Shown here one piece after another: positions 1-9,182 of a stretch of DNA of 64,000 nucleotides (position 1 is the first letter of the stretch; each line of letters opens with the position of its first letter). Source of the stretch: Clostridiales bacterium (GTDB taxonomy: Bacteria > Bacillota > Clostridia > Christensenellales > Borkfalkiaceae); NCBI GenBank assembly GCA_003538975.1, contig DPQQ01000003.1, positions 46,478-110,477 on the forward strand, in the 5' to 3' direction. The notes beneath the pieces are model-generated. The model was not told the origin of the DNA. It ran no database searches and saw nothing but the letters and a program-made list of their open reading frames with translations. A program made the translations under genes and the position numbers.

Positions 1-707
1 AACGCCGGATTCAGGTATTTTCCGGCTTCAGCCGCATTCTGCGGTAATCTCGGGATATAAACGGACAATTAAACCGAATTTTTGATTTTCTTCGTGATTT
101 AATCGTTTTATATGCGTTTTATCTGCTTTGTTTTTCGATTTTACTTTCTTTATTTTAATGTTTGTTCGTTTTGCATATTATAAATATTTAATATTTAAAC
201 CCTGTTTTCGGGCGCAAAAACCCATTAAATTTCATTAAGCATAAATATTATAACATAAAAAAAAATTAAATCAAGACTTTTTGAAAAAATTTTTATATAT
301 TTTTATTTATTTATAGCGTAAAAATGAAAATTATTTTCTTTATTATAAAAAGTTCGTTTCGTTTATTCGGCTTTTAATATTTTACCATTTTAACGACTTT
401 ACTTAATATTTACGATATTTTGCACTTTTCTAGTTAATTTTTTGATTTTTATGTTTTTTAAGTCCTTTTGTTAAACTTTTTCACATATTTTTAACTTACA
501 GCCTCTTACAAGCTGCAAAAGGTAAACAAAATTTTCATTTTTGGCAAATTTTTCATTACAATTCGCAGGTTGTCGGTCCCTTGTCTCACTTTTTTTGCAA
601 AATCCTCTTTTAAGCTTGGCTGTTATCAACTTTATCGGAGCCGTCGCATATACTATTTTGTGCTTTAATTTTTCGATTATTTATTATTTTGTTTTATGAG
701 GTTTTTT
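1..707. other. Gene-free AT-rich stretch upstream of dapA
   Basis: I see no convincing reading frame here. The first 60 bases are richer in GC and may be the tail of a unit outside the window; the rest is strongly AT-rich. A single DnaA-box-like 9-mer TTATCAACT lies at 623-631. I looked for a lysine riboswitch ahead of dapA and did not recognise one. A possible -10 TATACT is at 649-654, without a convincing -35. Confidence 0.5.
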
Positions 708-1673
708 ATGAAATTTTCGGGAGTGTTTACGGCGATAACCACGCCGTTTTCAAACGGAAAAATCGACGAAAAGGCTTTTGGTGGTTCGGTAAAACGTCAG
801 ATTTTATCGGGTGCGGACGGAATAGTCGTCGGCTCCACCACCGGCGAAGGCGGGTTTTTAACTACGGACGATAAACTGCTTTTATTAAAAACGGCCGCGT
901 CCGCAAAAGACGCGCTGTTTTCGAGCCAGGCGGCGAAAAGATTTTCGATACTTGCCGGCGTTTCCGGAATGAAAACCGAAACCGCTGTAAACGAAGCGAA
1001 AGCTCTTACTTCATTAAACCGCGGAATAGAAGTCGACGGGATTTTAGTTCTCTCGCCCTACTACCAGAAGTGCACCGAGCTCGGCGCGATAAAGCATTTT
1101 TACGCTGTTGCGGACGCTTCCGAAGCTCCCGTTATCGTCTACAACGTTCCAGGACGAACCGGCTATGACCTTCCCGTCCCGGCGATAAAAGAACTTATTA
1201 AGCATAAAAACATCGTCGGAATAAAGGAAGCGAGCGGGGACCTTAACAAAATTATGGAGATAACTTCGACAGCGGGCGATGAGTTTTCGGTTCTTTGCGG
1301 TTCGGACGAACTGTTTCTGCCAGAGCTTTCGATCGGCGCAGCGGGTTGCGTTTCCGTCTTATCGAACGTTGCTCCGAAACTCGTAAAAGCTATATATGAA
1401 AGTTATGTTTCGGGCGAAACGGTATCGGCGAAAGCACTCCATTTATTCTCTCTTCCGCTCATAAAAGCGTTATTCTCGGACGTGAATCCGGTTCCCGTAA
1501 AACGCGCTTTGAGTTTTATCGCGGGATACAGCGACGAAGTAACCGCGCCTTTAACCGAGCTTGCCGCAGACAAAAAAAGAGCTCTTATAAAAACGCTCGG
1601 GGAATTTATCAAAAAAGAACCCGAACTTTTAGGCGGAAGAAGAGAAATACTAAAATCTGATTCGACGGAGTAA
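708..1673 (+). CDS. dapA: 4-hydroxy-tetrahydrodipicolinate synthase
   Basis: Condenses pyruvate with aspartate semialdehyde, the first committed step of diaminopimelate and lysine synthesis, in the cytoplasm. The 321-residue product is a class I aldolase TIM barrel. The GSTTGEGG motif at 42-49 carries the pyruvate-binding threonines T44 and T45, Y145 lies in YNVPGRTG, and K173 in GIKEASGD is the Schiff-base lysine. I start at the ATG at 708 because GAGG at 698-701 is a well-spaced ribosome site; the in-frame ATG at 696 overlaps that site. It is the first gene of a tight four-gene operon, with dapB starting 3 nt after its stop. The length is slightly above the usual 290-300 residues because of a charged C-terminal tail. 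Confidence 0.95.
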   Translation: MKFSGVFTAITTPFSNGKIDEKAFGGSVKRQILSGADGIVVGSTTGEGGFLTTDDKLLLLKTAASAKDALFSSQAAKRFSILAGVSGMKTETAVNEAKALTSLNRGIEVDGILVLSPYYQKCTELGAIKHFYAVADASEAPVIVYNVPGRTGYDLPVPAIKELIKHKNIVGIKEASGDLNKIMEITSTAGDEFSVLCGSDELFLPELSIGAAGCVSVLSNVAPKLVKAIYESYVSGETVSAKALHLFSLPLIKALFSDVNPVPVKRALSFIAGYSDEVTAPLTELAADKKRALIKTLGEFIKKEPELLGGRREILKSDSTE

Positions 1674-1676
1674 AAA

Positions 1677-2390
1677 ATGGACGTTCTGATCAACGGTTTT
1701 TTGGGAATAAACGGCTTCGGGCTGACGAAGACCTGCCTTTTATCGGACGGAATCGCGGCGGTCGGCGGAGCCGATACCGCGCTCAAAAAAAGCGATCTTA
1801 AAAAAGAATACATACGCGATATGTCCGAAGCGGTTAACGGACTTAACTTCATCGACGGTCGTTACGACGTTCTGATAGATTTTTCTTCGCCGAAAGCTAC
1901 GCCTTATATTTCGGAATACGTCTCAAAAACCTGCACGCCGGCTCTTATTCTGACTACCGGTCAAAGCGAAAAAAATATTAAATTATTAAAACGCGCGGCA
2001 AAAATTGCCCCCGTAGCGGTAGTAAAAAACGCTTCTGCGGGAATAAACGCCGTAGCTAAAATTCTCAGACCGCTGTCTTTATATCTCGACGGATATAGCG
2101 TCGGAATAACCGAAACACACCGCCGCGGTAAAAAAGACAGTCCGTCGGGAACGGCGCTTTTTCTTAAGGACTGTATTGCCGAATCTGTACCGAATTCTTC
2201 GGTAGAAATGAACTCTGTACGGCTTTTCAACGAGTTCGGCAAGCATGAAATTATTTTCAGAAACGGAGAAGAACAAGTAACCGTCACGCACGAAGTTTTA
2301 TCCCGTTCCTGCTTTTATTCGGGCGCGATAAGCATAGCGAAAAAGCTGGTTACGATGCCCGCGGGATTTTATACCGACACGGATTTTTGA
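1677..2390 (+). CDS. dapB: 4-hydroxy-tetrahydrodipicolinate reductase
   Basis: Reduces the DapA product with NAD(P)H to tetrahydrodipicolinate. The 237-residue protein has the family landmarks: an N-terminal nucleotide-binding strand, DFS at 68-70, TTG at 93-95, the ETHRRGKKDSPSGTA segment at 146-160 (H148, R149, K153 in the active site, SGTA binding substrate), and RSCFYSGAISIAKKL near the C terminus. The dinucleotide-binding loop is odd: it reads GFLGINGFG rather than the usual GxxGxxG pattern. DapB usually has 245-270 residues, so this is slightly short. It lies 3 nt after dapA, and dapF begins 2 nt after its stop, so translation is probably coupled. Confidence 0.9.
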   Translation: MDVLINGFLGINGFGLTKTCLLSDGIAAVGGADTALKKSDLKKEYIRDMSEAVNGLNFIDGRYDVLIDFSSPKATPYISEYVSKTCTPALILTTGQSEKNIKLLKRAAKIAPVAVVKNASAGINAVAKILRPLSLYLDGYSVGITETHRRGKKDSPSGTALFLKDCIAESVPNSSVEMNSVRLFNEFGKHEIIFRNGEEQVTVTHEVLSRSCFYSGAISIAKKLVTMPAGFYTDTDF

Positions 2391-2392
2391 TT

Positions 2393-3271
2393 ATGGAAAT
2401 TGCTTTTATAAAATGCGAGTGCTGCGGAAACGACTACGTTTACATAGATTCCGGCTCCCCTATATTCCGTGAATCAATAATTAAAACCGCATTGATTAAC
2501 GACGATGAATTTTTCAAAAAACTTACCGTTTCTTTATCCGACCGCCGTTTCGGAATAGGTTCTGACGGGGCGGTTTTTTACAAGTTCCCCGCAGAAAAAG
2601 CGGAATACGATCTCGAAATCAGAATGTATAATTCCGACGGATCGGAAGGTCTTTTATGCGGCACCGCTTTAAGAAGCGCGGCTTGTATTCTGGACGAAAA
2701 ACTCGTAAAATCAGGCTTACAGAAAAATTCGTATAAAATAAAGACGGCTTCCGGCATAAAAATAGTAAAAAAAGATGACCTTTTCGGCTTTATCGCCGAA
2801 ATCGGAAAAGCGGATTTTTCCGCCGGAGAAAAGTTTTCCATCCTTAAAAAGCCTGTAATTAACTATGCGTTTTGTTGCGGAGTTTCGCTCACTCTTCTAT
2901 CCGTCGGCAATCTGCATGCTGTGGCGTTTATCGACGATATAAAAAGCTTCGATCTCGAAAATTTTTATAAAACTGTTAAACGCTCGAAAATTTTTACCGC
3001 GCCGTTCAATCTCGAAATCGCAAAAATAACTTCGAATAACTCTGTTTTAACGAGAGTATACGAGAACGGTTCGGGCGAAACTCTTTGTTGCGGTACCGGC
3101 GCATGCGCCGTCTCGGCAGCCGCCGTTATACTCAAAAAAATCACTTCAAAAAAAATAAATGTAACCTTTAACGGCGGAACGGTATCAGTGAAATGCGACC
3201 AAAGTTACAATTTGTCGGTCGGCGGAACCGTTAAAAAGGTCTTTACGGGAGTATATTATTATGAGCCTTAA
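2393..3271 (+). CDS. dapF: Diaminopimelate epimerase
   Basis: Converts LL- to meso-diaminopimelate, the peptidoglycan cross-link residue and lysine precursor. The 292-residue product shows NDYVYID at 13-19, NSDGSEGLLCG with the first catalytic cysteine C89, VGNLHAV near 171-177 and ENGSGETLCCGTGACA near 224-239 with the second catalytic cysteine C233. After C89 the usual CGN(A/G)xR reads CGTALR, so a conserved asparagine is threonine. I prefer the ATG at 2393; a TTG six bases upstream overlaps the dapB stop. The last 11 nt overlap dapL. In the aminotransferase variant of the pathway DapF follows DapL directly, which matches this operon. Confidence 0.93.
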   Translation: MEIAFIKCECCGNDYVYIDSGSPIFRESIIKTALINDDEFFKKLTVSLSDRRFGIGSDGAVFYKFPAEKAEYDLEIRMYNSDGSEGLLCGTALRSAACILDEKLVKSGLQKNSYKIKTASGIKIVKKDDLFGFIAEIGKADFSAGEKFSILKKPVINYAFCCGVSLTLLSVGNLHAVAFIDDIKSFDLENFYKTVKRSKIFTAPFNLEIAKITSNNSVLTRVYENGSGETLCCGTGACAVSAAAVILKKITSKKINVTFNGGTVSVKCDQSYNLSVGGTVKKVFTGVYYYEP

Positions 3272-4457
3272 ACCGAATAAAAATTTTGAAAAGTTACCGA
3301 AAGACTATCTGTTTTCGCGCATTAAAAAGAAAGAAGCTGAAATAAAAACAATAAATTTAACAAGGATAAGCATAGGCGACGCCGTTCTGCCGATAGGTAA
3401 AACGATAGTTTCCGCCATGAAAAATGCGGCAACAGAACTCGGAGAAAAAGCAAGCTTTAAAGGTTATCCCCCGCAAAGCGGTTATTCCTTTTTAAAGCAA
3501 GCCATAATAAACGACTATAAAAAACGCAACGTTGTTATATCCGAAAACGAAATCTTCGTATCAGACGGAGCAAAATCAGATTTATCCGGACTTATGGATG
3601 TTTTTCGGCAACACAGGTCTTATATAATCGCGCCGTTTTATCCTGTTTATCGAGATGCGGAAACCATAAAGGGAAACAATATAACCTATATCGAAGGAAA
3701 TATAGGCAATAACTTTTTGCCTCTCCCCGATAAAAAATACAAATCGGGAGTTTACTATATAACTTCGCCGAATAATCCTACCGGAGCAACGTACGATAAA
3801 AATTCGCTCGCTTCTTGGGTGGAACATGCACTAAAAACAAAATCGGTTATAATTTTCGACGCGGCGTACGAGTGCTTTATTACAGAAAATCTGCCGCGCT
3901 CCATATACGAAATCGACGGAGCCGAAGACTGCGCGATAGAGGTAAAATCGTTTTCAAAATCGGCGGGTTTCACCGGCGTAAGATGCGGCTATACAGTCAT
4001 CCCCGAAAAACTGAAATTACAAAACTCTTCCGGGCTTTTTTCTAAAAATAACGGCGACGTATATATAAACAAACTGTGGGAAAGACGACAAGCCGCTTTT
4101 TTTAACGGCGTTTCTTACATAACTCAACGCGGAGCAGAAGCCGCTCTCACCATTGCAGGCAAAGCGGAATGTAAAAAAAGTATCGGATATTACCTTAAAA
4201 ACGCAGGACGTTTTTATAAATTCTTTTCCGATCGCGGCGTAAGATTTTCCGGCGGTGTAAACTCCCCGTACGTTTTCGCCGAGACTCCCGATAAAATACC
4301 GTCCGAAAGATTTTTCGAAGCGTTGCTCGCAAGCGGACTGGTGGCTACGCCCGGCGCGGGATTCGGAGCATCCGGCGAATACTTTATGAGATACTCCTCT
4401 TTCTGCTCCGAGGCCGACGCCGAAAGAGCTGTTAAAATATTGTCTTTATTCTATTAA
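3261..4457 (+). CDS. dapL: LL-diaminopimelate aminotransferase
   Basis: A fold-type I PLP aminotransferase that makes LL-diaminopimelate from tetrahydrodipicolinate with glutamate as donor, bypassing the acylated dapD/C/E route. The 398 residues match the family length of about 400. Visible landmarks are LTRISIGD near 33-40, NNPTG at 171-175, DAAYE at 200-204, and SFSKSAGFTGVR at 230-241 with the PLP lysine K233. A conserved arginine for the substrate carboxylate is expected near RYSS in the C-terminal part. The start overlaps the dapF end by 11 nt. With dapA, dapB and dapF it completes a four-gene route from aspartate semialdehyde to meso-DAP; lysA is not in the window. Confidence 0.93.
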   Translation: MSLKPNKNFEKLPKDYLFSRIKKKEAEIKTINLTRISIGDAVLPIGKTIVSAMKNAATELGEKASFKGYPPQSGYSFLKQAIINDYKKRNVVISENEIFVSDGAKSDLSGLMDVFRQHRSYIIAPFYPVYRDAETIKGNNITYIEGNIGNNFLPLPDKKYKSGVYYITSPNNPTGATYDKNSLASWVEHALKTKSVIIFDAAYECFITENLPRSIYEIDGAEDCAIEVKSFSKSAGFTGVRCGYTVIPEKLKLQNSSGLFSKNNGDVYINKLWERRQAAFFNGVSYITQRGAEAALTIAGKAECKKSIGYYLKNAGRFYKFFSDRGVRFSGGVNSPYVFAETPDKIPSERFFEALLASGLVATPGAGFGASGEYFMRYSSFCSEADAERAVKILSLFY

Positions 4458-4686
4458 AACAGAAAAAATTTAGTCTGAACTGCTGCTTTTTTGCCGCTTA
4501 AAAGTAAAAAATACTTAAATCAACGTGATTTTTACGAATTTAAGTAACAAATAGCCGATATAATGCTGCGGCGTTTTGTTGCTATTTCGTCCGAATTGAT
4601 ATATAATAAAAATACTTAAAGACACAAACTTTTGTCCGATTAAAACGGACTTTGCCTGAAATAAGGTAATATTCGTAATTATTAGC

Positions 4687-4720
4687 GGACGATCGCTTTA
4701 GCGATTTGTCCTATTTTTTT
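4687..4720 (+). terminator. Terminator hairpin in the dapL-glycosidase gap
   Basis: GGAC and ATCGC pair with GCGAT and GTCC around a TTTA loop, followed by ATTTTTTT. It could end the dap operon or attenuate the glycosidase. A weaker hairpin (GTCCG with CGGAC) precedes it near 4633-4651. The remainder of the 4458-4827 gap is AT-rich, with a possible -10 TATAAT at 4782-4787. Confidence 0.65.
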
Positions 4721-4827
4721 GCGTAAAACGCATTAAAAAACGGATAAAACCATAAGTTTTTAATCAAAAAACAACCATAAATATAATAAAACTTTATATA
4801 AAACGTAGTTAAAAGAGGTACAAAGGA

Positions 4828-6204
4828 ATGTTCAGAAAAGACTTTTTATGGGGAACGGCGACAGCCGCAACTCAGATCGAAGGCGCGGCGTTCGATGACG
4901 GCAAAGGTTTATCCGTCTGGGACGTCAACCCGAAGGCTAAAAACTTCACCTATCGCGGAGACGGGGTTGAAGTCGCTTGCGATTCTTACCACAAATGGGA
5001 CGAAGATCTATTATTATTAAAAAAACTCGGCGTAAACGCTTACAGATTTTCTATCGCATGGCCGAGAATTATTCCGAAAGGCGTAGGTGAAATCAATCAA
5101 AAAGGTCTCGACCATTATAAAAAGATGGTTGACGATCTTATCGCGGCGAATATCAAACCGGTAATAACAATATTCCACTGGGATCTCCCGTACGAACTTT
5201 ATATAAGAGGCGGCTGGCTCAATCCCGAAATTTCGGACTGGTTCGCCGAATACGTCAGAGTTATAGCCGAAAATTTTGCCGATAAAGTAAAAATGTTTAT
5301 TCCCGTAAACGAGCCGCAGTGCGTTCTCGGCGGTCTCGGCGGAACTTACAGAAATTCTAACTTTACCACGAAAGAAATGCTTACAATGATACATAATATT
5401 TTATTGTGTCACGGTAAAGCAGCAGCTATTTTACATAAATACGAAGGCGTTCGGGTAGGTATGTCCTCCTGCGGCGGAATAGATATTCCTTACAGCGAAA
5501 AAGCGGAAGACATCGAAGCCGCGAGAAGACACTTCTTCTCTACCGAAAAGGCAACGCCCTGGACCACCGCTACATGGCTCGATCCCGTATTTTTAGGCGA
5601 TTATCCCGAAGAATATTACAAAATCTTCGCTAAAAACGAACTTCCCGATATAAAGTCCGGCGATATGGAACTTATTTCTCATTCCGCAGACTTTTTGGCA
5701 CAGAACACATATAACGGCGATTGCTACTTCAAAGCCGGTAAAAACGGCGAACCGGAAAGAGTAGATTTCCATTACGGATATCCGATGACCATGATGAACT
5801 GGCCCGTCACGCCCGAAGTTTTATACTGGGGACCTAAATTCTTATACGAACGTTATAAAGTACCCTTCTATATTACGGAAAACGGCGTTGCGGTAACCGA
5901 TCTTCTCACTCCGGACGATAAAATTCACGACGGGGCGAGAATAGAATTCATCCGCTCTTATCTCGAAAATTTTATGAGAGCCGCAGACGAAGGAGTGGAC
6001 ATAAGAGGTTATTTTTACTGGAGCATGCTCGACAACTTTGAATGGCTTTCCGCATATACAAAGCGTTTCGGTCTTATTTACGTCGACTACAAAACTCTTA
6101 AAAGGTATCCTAAAGATTCGTATTACTATTATGCCGACGTAATCAAAACAAACGGCGAGATAGTAAATATATACAAAAATAAAAATTATAATAATCAGAA
6201 ATAA
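4828..6204 (+). CDS. Glycoside hydrolase family 1 beta-glycosidase
   Basis: Retaining beta-glucosidase-type enzyme of family GH1 (TIM barrel, 458 residues, normal length). The N-terminal FLWGTATAATQIEGA signature is present. The acid/base glutamate is E162 in PVNEP and the nucleophile E351 is in YITENG. The conserved DNFEW aglycone-site segment lies near residue 399. No signal peptide is visible, so it is cytoplasmic and probably acts on imported oligosaccharides. There is no phosphotransferase gene nearby and the sequence does not settle whether the substrate is a plain or a 6-phospho glycoside. It is monocistronic between terminators at 4687 and 6299, with a GAGG-type ribosome site about 8 nt before the start. 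Confidence 0.88.
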   Translation: MFRKDFLWGTATAATQIEGAAFDDGKGLSVWDVNPKAKNFTYRGDGVEVACDSYHKWDEDLLLLKKLGVNAYRFSIAWPRIIPKGVGEINQKGLDHYKKMVDDLIAANIKPVITIFHWDLPYELYIRGGWLNPEISDWFAEYVRVIAENFADKVKMFIPVNEPQCVLGGLGGTYRNSNFTTKEMLTMIHNILLCHGKAAAILHKYEGVRVGMSSCGGIDIPYSEKAEDIEAARRHFFSTEKATPWTTATWLDPVFLGDYPEEYYKIFAKNELPDIKSGDMELISHSADFLAQNTYNGDCYFKAGKNGEPERVDFHYGYPMTMMNWPVTPEVLYWGPKFLYERYKVPFYITENGVAVTDLLTPDDKIHDGARIEFIRSYLENFMRAADEGVDIRGYFYWSMLDNFEWLSAYTKRFGLIYVDYKTLKRYPKDSYYYYADVIKTNGEIVNIYKNKNYNNQK

Positions 6205-6250
6205 TTTTATTGTTATAACGGTTATATTCAGACGATACGTTATTTAAAAA

Positions 6251-6273
6251 GGTAATATTTCGGTAATAACGGT
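6251..6273 (-). repeat. Dispersed 23-nt intergenic repeat, copy 1
   Basis: On the minus strand it reads ACCGTTATTACCGAAATA, then TT, then ACC, close to the copy at 16095-16117. It lies between the glycosidase stop and its terminator. Confidence 0.5.
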
Positions 6274-6298
6274 ATTGTCAAAACTGTACCGGATAGAT

Positions 6299-6328
6299 AA
6301 AAGCTCTGCCGTAAAGCAGAGCTTTTTT
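6299..6328 (+). terminator. Rho-independent terminator after the GH1 gene
   Basis: The stem AAAAGCTCTGC pairs perfectly with GCAGAGCTTTT and is followed by a T run. Confidence 0.88.
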
Positions 6329-6366
6329 AATTGATTTTTATTATTTTAAAATATAATTTAAAACAT

Positions 6367-6394
6367 AAAAAAACCATGCACAAAGCATGGTTTT
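6367..6394 (-). terminator. Terminator of tRNA-Pro
   Basis: Perfect stem AAACCATGC/GCATGGTTT directly after the tRNA CCA end on the minus strand, followed by T residues. The other strand also has a T run, so it may work both ways. Confidence 0.85.
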
Positions 6395-6470
6395 TGGTCT
6401 GAGTGAGGTGACTTGAACACCCGACCTCTTGCCCCCCAGACAAGCGCGCTACCAACTGCGCTACACCCAG
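6395..6470 (-). tRNA. tRNA-Pro(GGG)
   Basis: A 76-nt cloverleaf on the minus strand. The acceptor arm CTGGGTG pairs with CACTCAG, the D arm is GCGC/GCGC, the anticodon loop CTGGGGG gives anticodon GGG, and the T arm is GGGTG-TTCAAGT-CACCT. The CCA end is encoded. It stands alone with its own terminator. Confidence 0.95.
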
Positions 6471-6613
6471 TCGTAAAACGGACTTTATTTCGTCCGCTTT
6501 ATATTATACAACATTTTTAAAAATTATCAAACTATTTGACTATGTTTTTGTAAAGATTTATTCTCATAATAAATATTAAGATAAATCCTTATAAATAGTC
6601 GGATAATTTTTAA

Positions 6614-7432
6614 TTATTCGCCGTCTTTGAAACTGTTGCCTAAAAATGTACCGAAGCCCGAGGGAGTCTTTCTTTTAGGTTTGTCGGTAAAGCCGCCGGT
6701 TCTTTCTCTTCTTCCGCCGAAGTTGCCGTTTTTATTGAAGTTTCTGCCGCCTTCTCTGTTATAAGGCTTTTTATAACCGTCCTTGTTGTAGCCGCCTTTG
6801 TTGTAATTTTCGCGCTGGGGCTTCTTTTCGTTGGGAACGATTATCACGTATCTGTTCGGTTCTTTGCCTTCGGAAATAGTGGTAACGGTCTTGCTGTCCG
6901 CGAGAGCCGAGTGAATAATACGTCTTTCATACGGATTCATGGGTTCGAGAGAAATGTCTCTTCCGTATCTTACAGCCTTTTCTTCAAGTCTGTGGGCGAG
7001 CTTTATAAGAGTTTCTTCTCTCTTTTCGCGATAACCTTCGCAGTTTACGGAAACGCGCTTGTATTCTTTGTTTCCTATATTGGCAACTGCTCCTGCAAGC
7101 GTTTGGATAGCGTCTAAAATTTCGCCCCTGTAACCGATTAAAGCTGCGGAATCGGTAGCGATGATTTCTACTTCAACCTGTTCGCCTTCCGAAACGAGAT
7201 TAGCTTTAGCTTCGAGATCGAGCTTATCGAATAATCCGTTCAAAAATTCTACGGCGTTTTCGCCGTCGGTGTTGTTCTTTTTGATTTCTACCTTTGCGGG
7301 TTTCTTAACCGTGCCGAAAATACCTTTTACGGGTTCTTCGATAACGGCGATGCAAGCTTCTTCCTGCGTGAGACCGAGTTCTTTAAGGCCTTTTTCAATA
7401 GCTTCTTCGGTCGTCTTTCCGGTAAATTCCAT
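6614..7432 (-). CDS. jag: Jag/KhpB (EloR) RNA-binding protein
   Basis: Cytoplasmic RNA-binding protein linked in Bacillota to cell elongation and sporulation. The 272-residue product has an N-terminal Jag-N domain (about 1-50, with GIFGTVKKPAKVEI), a KH domain at roughly 75-150 containing ALIGYRGEILDAIQ, and an R3H domain at roughly 150-215 with PMNPYERRIIHSAL. The last 60 residues are a basic, Asn/Gly/Arg-rich disordered tail, longer than usual and probably an extra RNA-contact region. It begins 3 nt after yidC in the conserved rpmH-rnpA-yidD-yidC-jag order. I see no strong terminator after it. Confidence 0.93.
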   Translation of the reverse strand: MEFTGKTTEEAIEKGLKELGLTQEEACIAVIEEPVKGIFGTVKKPAKVEIKKNNTDGENAVEFLNGLFDKLDLEAKANLVSEGEQVEVEIIATDSAALIGYRGEILDAIQTLAGAVANIGNKEYKRVSVNCEGYREKREETLIKLAHRLEEKAVRYGRDISLEPMNPYERRIIHSALADSKTVTTISEGKEPNRYVIIVPNEKKPQRENYNKGGYNKDGYKKPYNREGGRNFNKNGNFGGRRERTGGFTDKPKRKTPSGFGTFLGNSFKDGE

Positions 7433-7435
7433 TAT

Positions 7436-8848
7436 TTAACCTCTTCTGACAATGTTATTATTTTCTTCTAAGCCTTCTTTCTTAGCGAATCTGGCGTCGA
7501 CGATTTTATTGATTATAACGGTTGTAATCGTACTCATAAGCGTGCTTACGATAATGTAAAGCGAGAATGCGGCGGAGTAAATAAACGCAAAGAACGCCAT
7601 CATTACAGGCATCATCCACATCATCATCTTCTGCGTCTGCGCGCCCTGTCCGTCTACGGTCTGAAGTTCGAGCTGATCCTTTTGCGACTTCATCGAAACG
7701 AACTGCGAAAGTATCATTGTTCCTATGGTAAGAACTATAAGAATATAGTAACCGTTGGGCTGCTTCGCTTCTTTCGAAAGATCTCCGATAACGAGCTTAT
7801 AATCGTCGTTAGACAAAACTTTGTTGTTATCGATTACCGGAGTGATTTTTACTATTTTGGTGCAGCCGTTGAAAGAATAAACCGCGTCGGGCTTCCAGAT
7901 GTTTTTTACCCAGAAAAACGACTGTCTTTCTTTATAATATATGTCTGCCGAAGCGCGCTGCTGAATGCTTACGACAAACTTTTCGGCATTTTCGATCGTT
8001 TGATCAGCTTCTTCGTACGTTTCCGCAAACGTCTTGTTTTCATACTTAAGCGTTTCGTTTGTCTTTAACTTTTCGAGATCTACTCCGAAAAGAGCGTCGT
8101 CCTTCGTATAGCTTACCTTGCCGTCTGCGTCTTTAGTAAGTGTGATTTTTAAGGTAACGTAGCTGTGCTGGGACGAAAGCGTAACGGGAGTGGACGTTAC
8201 TCCGTTCTCCGTTTTTGAAACTCCTTTGGTAATAGTAAGCTCGTAAGTTTCTTCGCCTTTAGTTAAATTCTTCGTAACCGCTCTGTTATCAGAAACGCCG
8301 CTCAAAGCTCTTTCGATAGCGTCCGCGTTGAAAACAAGCTCGTCCGCTTTTGTCTTTTTATTTTTTTCTACCTTTACGTAATAACCGGCTTCGTCTGTAC
8401 CGTCGGCTTCTATACCTTCTATAACGACCTGATTGTACGCAGCAGCCATGTTATAAAGATTTTCTTCCTGCTGGAAGGTAGAATATCTGTTGAAGCTGTT
8501 AAGGACTATAATGAATATTACGAGCGTTACGATAGTCGGTAAACACGAGCCGAAAACGCTGTAACCTTCTTTCTTATAAAGAGCCATTACCTTTTGGGAA
8601 TACAGGTCCTTTCTGTCCTTATACTGTTCCTGAAGTTTTTCAAGCTCGGGGCGCATCTGCTTCATTTTAAGCGAACTTTTACGCATCGAAGATCTTGAAA
8701 AGTAGTCGAATACAAGCGTTACGAGTTTAAGTAAAACGGTAAAAACTATAATACCTACCCATACAGCCGAAAATGACGTGATAAGATCGGCAATAAGTTT
8801 TGTCAAACCGCCTACCGAAGGTTTGTATGCTATTTCAATAAAATTCAT
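7436..8848 (-). CDS. yidC: Membrane protein insertase YidC/Oxa1 with a large inserted domain
   Basis: Inserts proteins into the cytoplasmic membrane, alone or with SecYEG. The conserved core is clear: TM1 near 25-47, a charged cytoplasmic loop (MRPELEKLQEQYKDRKD), TM2 near 100-118 with FGSCLPT, then FFWVKNIWKPDA and three C-terminal membrane segments ending near residue 450. At 470 residues it is far longer than the 260-290 usual in Gram-positives. The excess is one block of about 180-200 residues between TM2 and the FFWV segment, outside the membrane and predicted soluble. No lipobox is visible at the N terminus. It sits 1 nt from yidD and 3 nt from jag. Confidence 0.93.
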   Translation of the reverse strand: MNFIEIAYKPSVGGLTKLIADLITSFSAVWVGIIVFTVLLKLVTLVFDYFSRSSMRKSSLKMKQMRPELEKLQEQYKDRKDLYSQKVMALYKKEGYSVFGSCLPTIVTLVIFIIVLNSFNRYSTFQQEENLYNMAAAYNQVVIEGIEADGTDEAGYYVKVEKNKKTKADELVFNADAIERALSGVSDNRAVTKNLTKGEETYELTITKGVSKTENGVTSTPVTLSSQHSYVTLKITLTKDADGKVSYTKDDALFGVDLEKLKTNETLKYENKTFAETYEEADQTIENAEKFVVSIQQRASADIYYKERQSFFWVKNIWKPDAVYSFNGCTKIVKITPVIDNNKVLSNDDYKLVIGDLSKEAKQPNGYYILIVLTIGTMILSQFVSMKSQKDQLELQTVDGQGAQTQKMMMWMMPVMMAFFAFIYSAAFSLYIIVSTLMSTITTVIINKIVDARFAKKEGLEENNNIVRRG

Positions 8849-8849
8849 T

Positions 8850-9083
8850 TTAATATACCCATTTGACGACGCTTCTCTTATCCGGAACTTTATCGAACCC
8901 GCCTTTGCTCCACGGGTTGCATCTTAAAATCCGCCAGATACCGAGAAGAACGCCGTAAAAAAATCCGTGCTTTAAAATGGCTTCAAGAGTATAAGCCGAA
9001 CAACTCGGCATATATTTGCAATTATGAAACGATAAATGTTTCTGATAAAAGCGTATCAGTTTTACGCTTAAATACTTCAGCAT
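8850..9083 (-). CDS. yidD: Membrane protein insertion efficiency factor YidD
   Basis: Small (77 aa) membrane-associated helper for insertion of YidC clients. It shows the family signature: RFYQKHLS, a CKYMPSCSAYTLEAI segment with the conserved cysteines near residues 22-30, then the RCNPWSKGGFDKVP C-terminal motif. It ends 1 nt before yidC starts, so the two are probably translated together. It lies about 100 nt after rnpA. Confidence 0.93.
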   Translation of the reverse strand: MLKYLSVKLIRFYQKHLSFHNCKYMPSCSAYTLEAILKHGFFYGVLLGIWRILRCNPWSKGGFDKVPDKRSVVKWVY

Positions 9084-9182
9084 TTTTACTCTCTTAATAC
9101 TTTTTTATTATTATCCTTTCTGAAATAAAAAATATTTTTAAACCTTAATATTCTGTAAAAAAATTATTTACGATAAGAGCGT

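Noticed and set aside
1..707. Lysine riboswitch ahead of dapA
   Set aside because: I could not find the conserved core segments or a matching terminator.
1403..1852. Minus-strand open frame opposite dapA/dapB
   Set aside because: It spans the junction of two well-identified genes on the other strand and has no recognisable domain.
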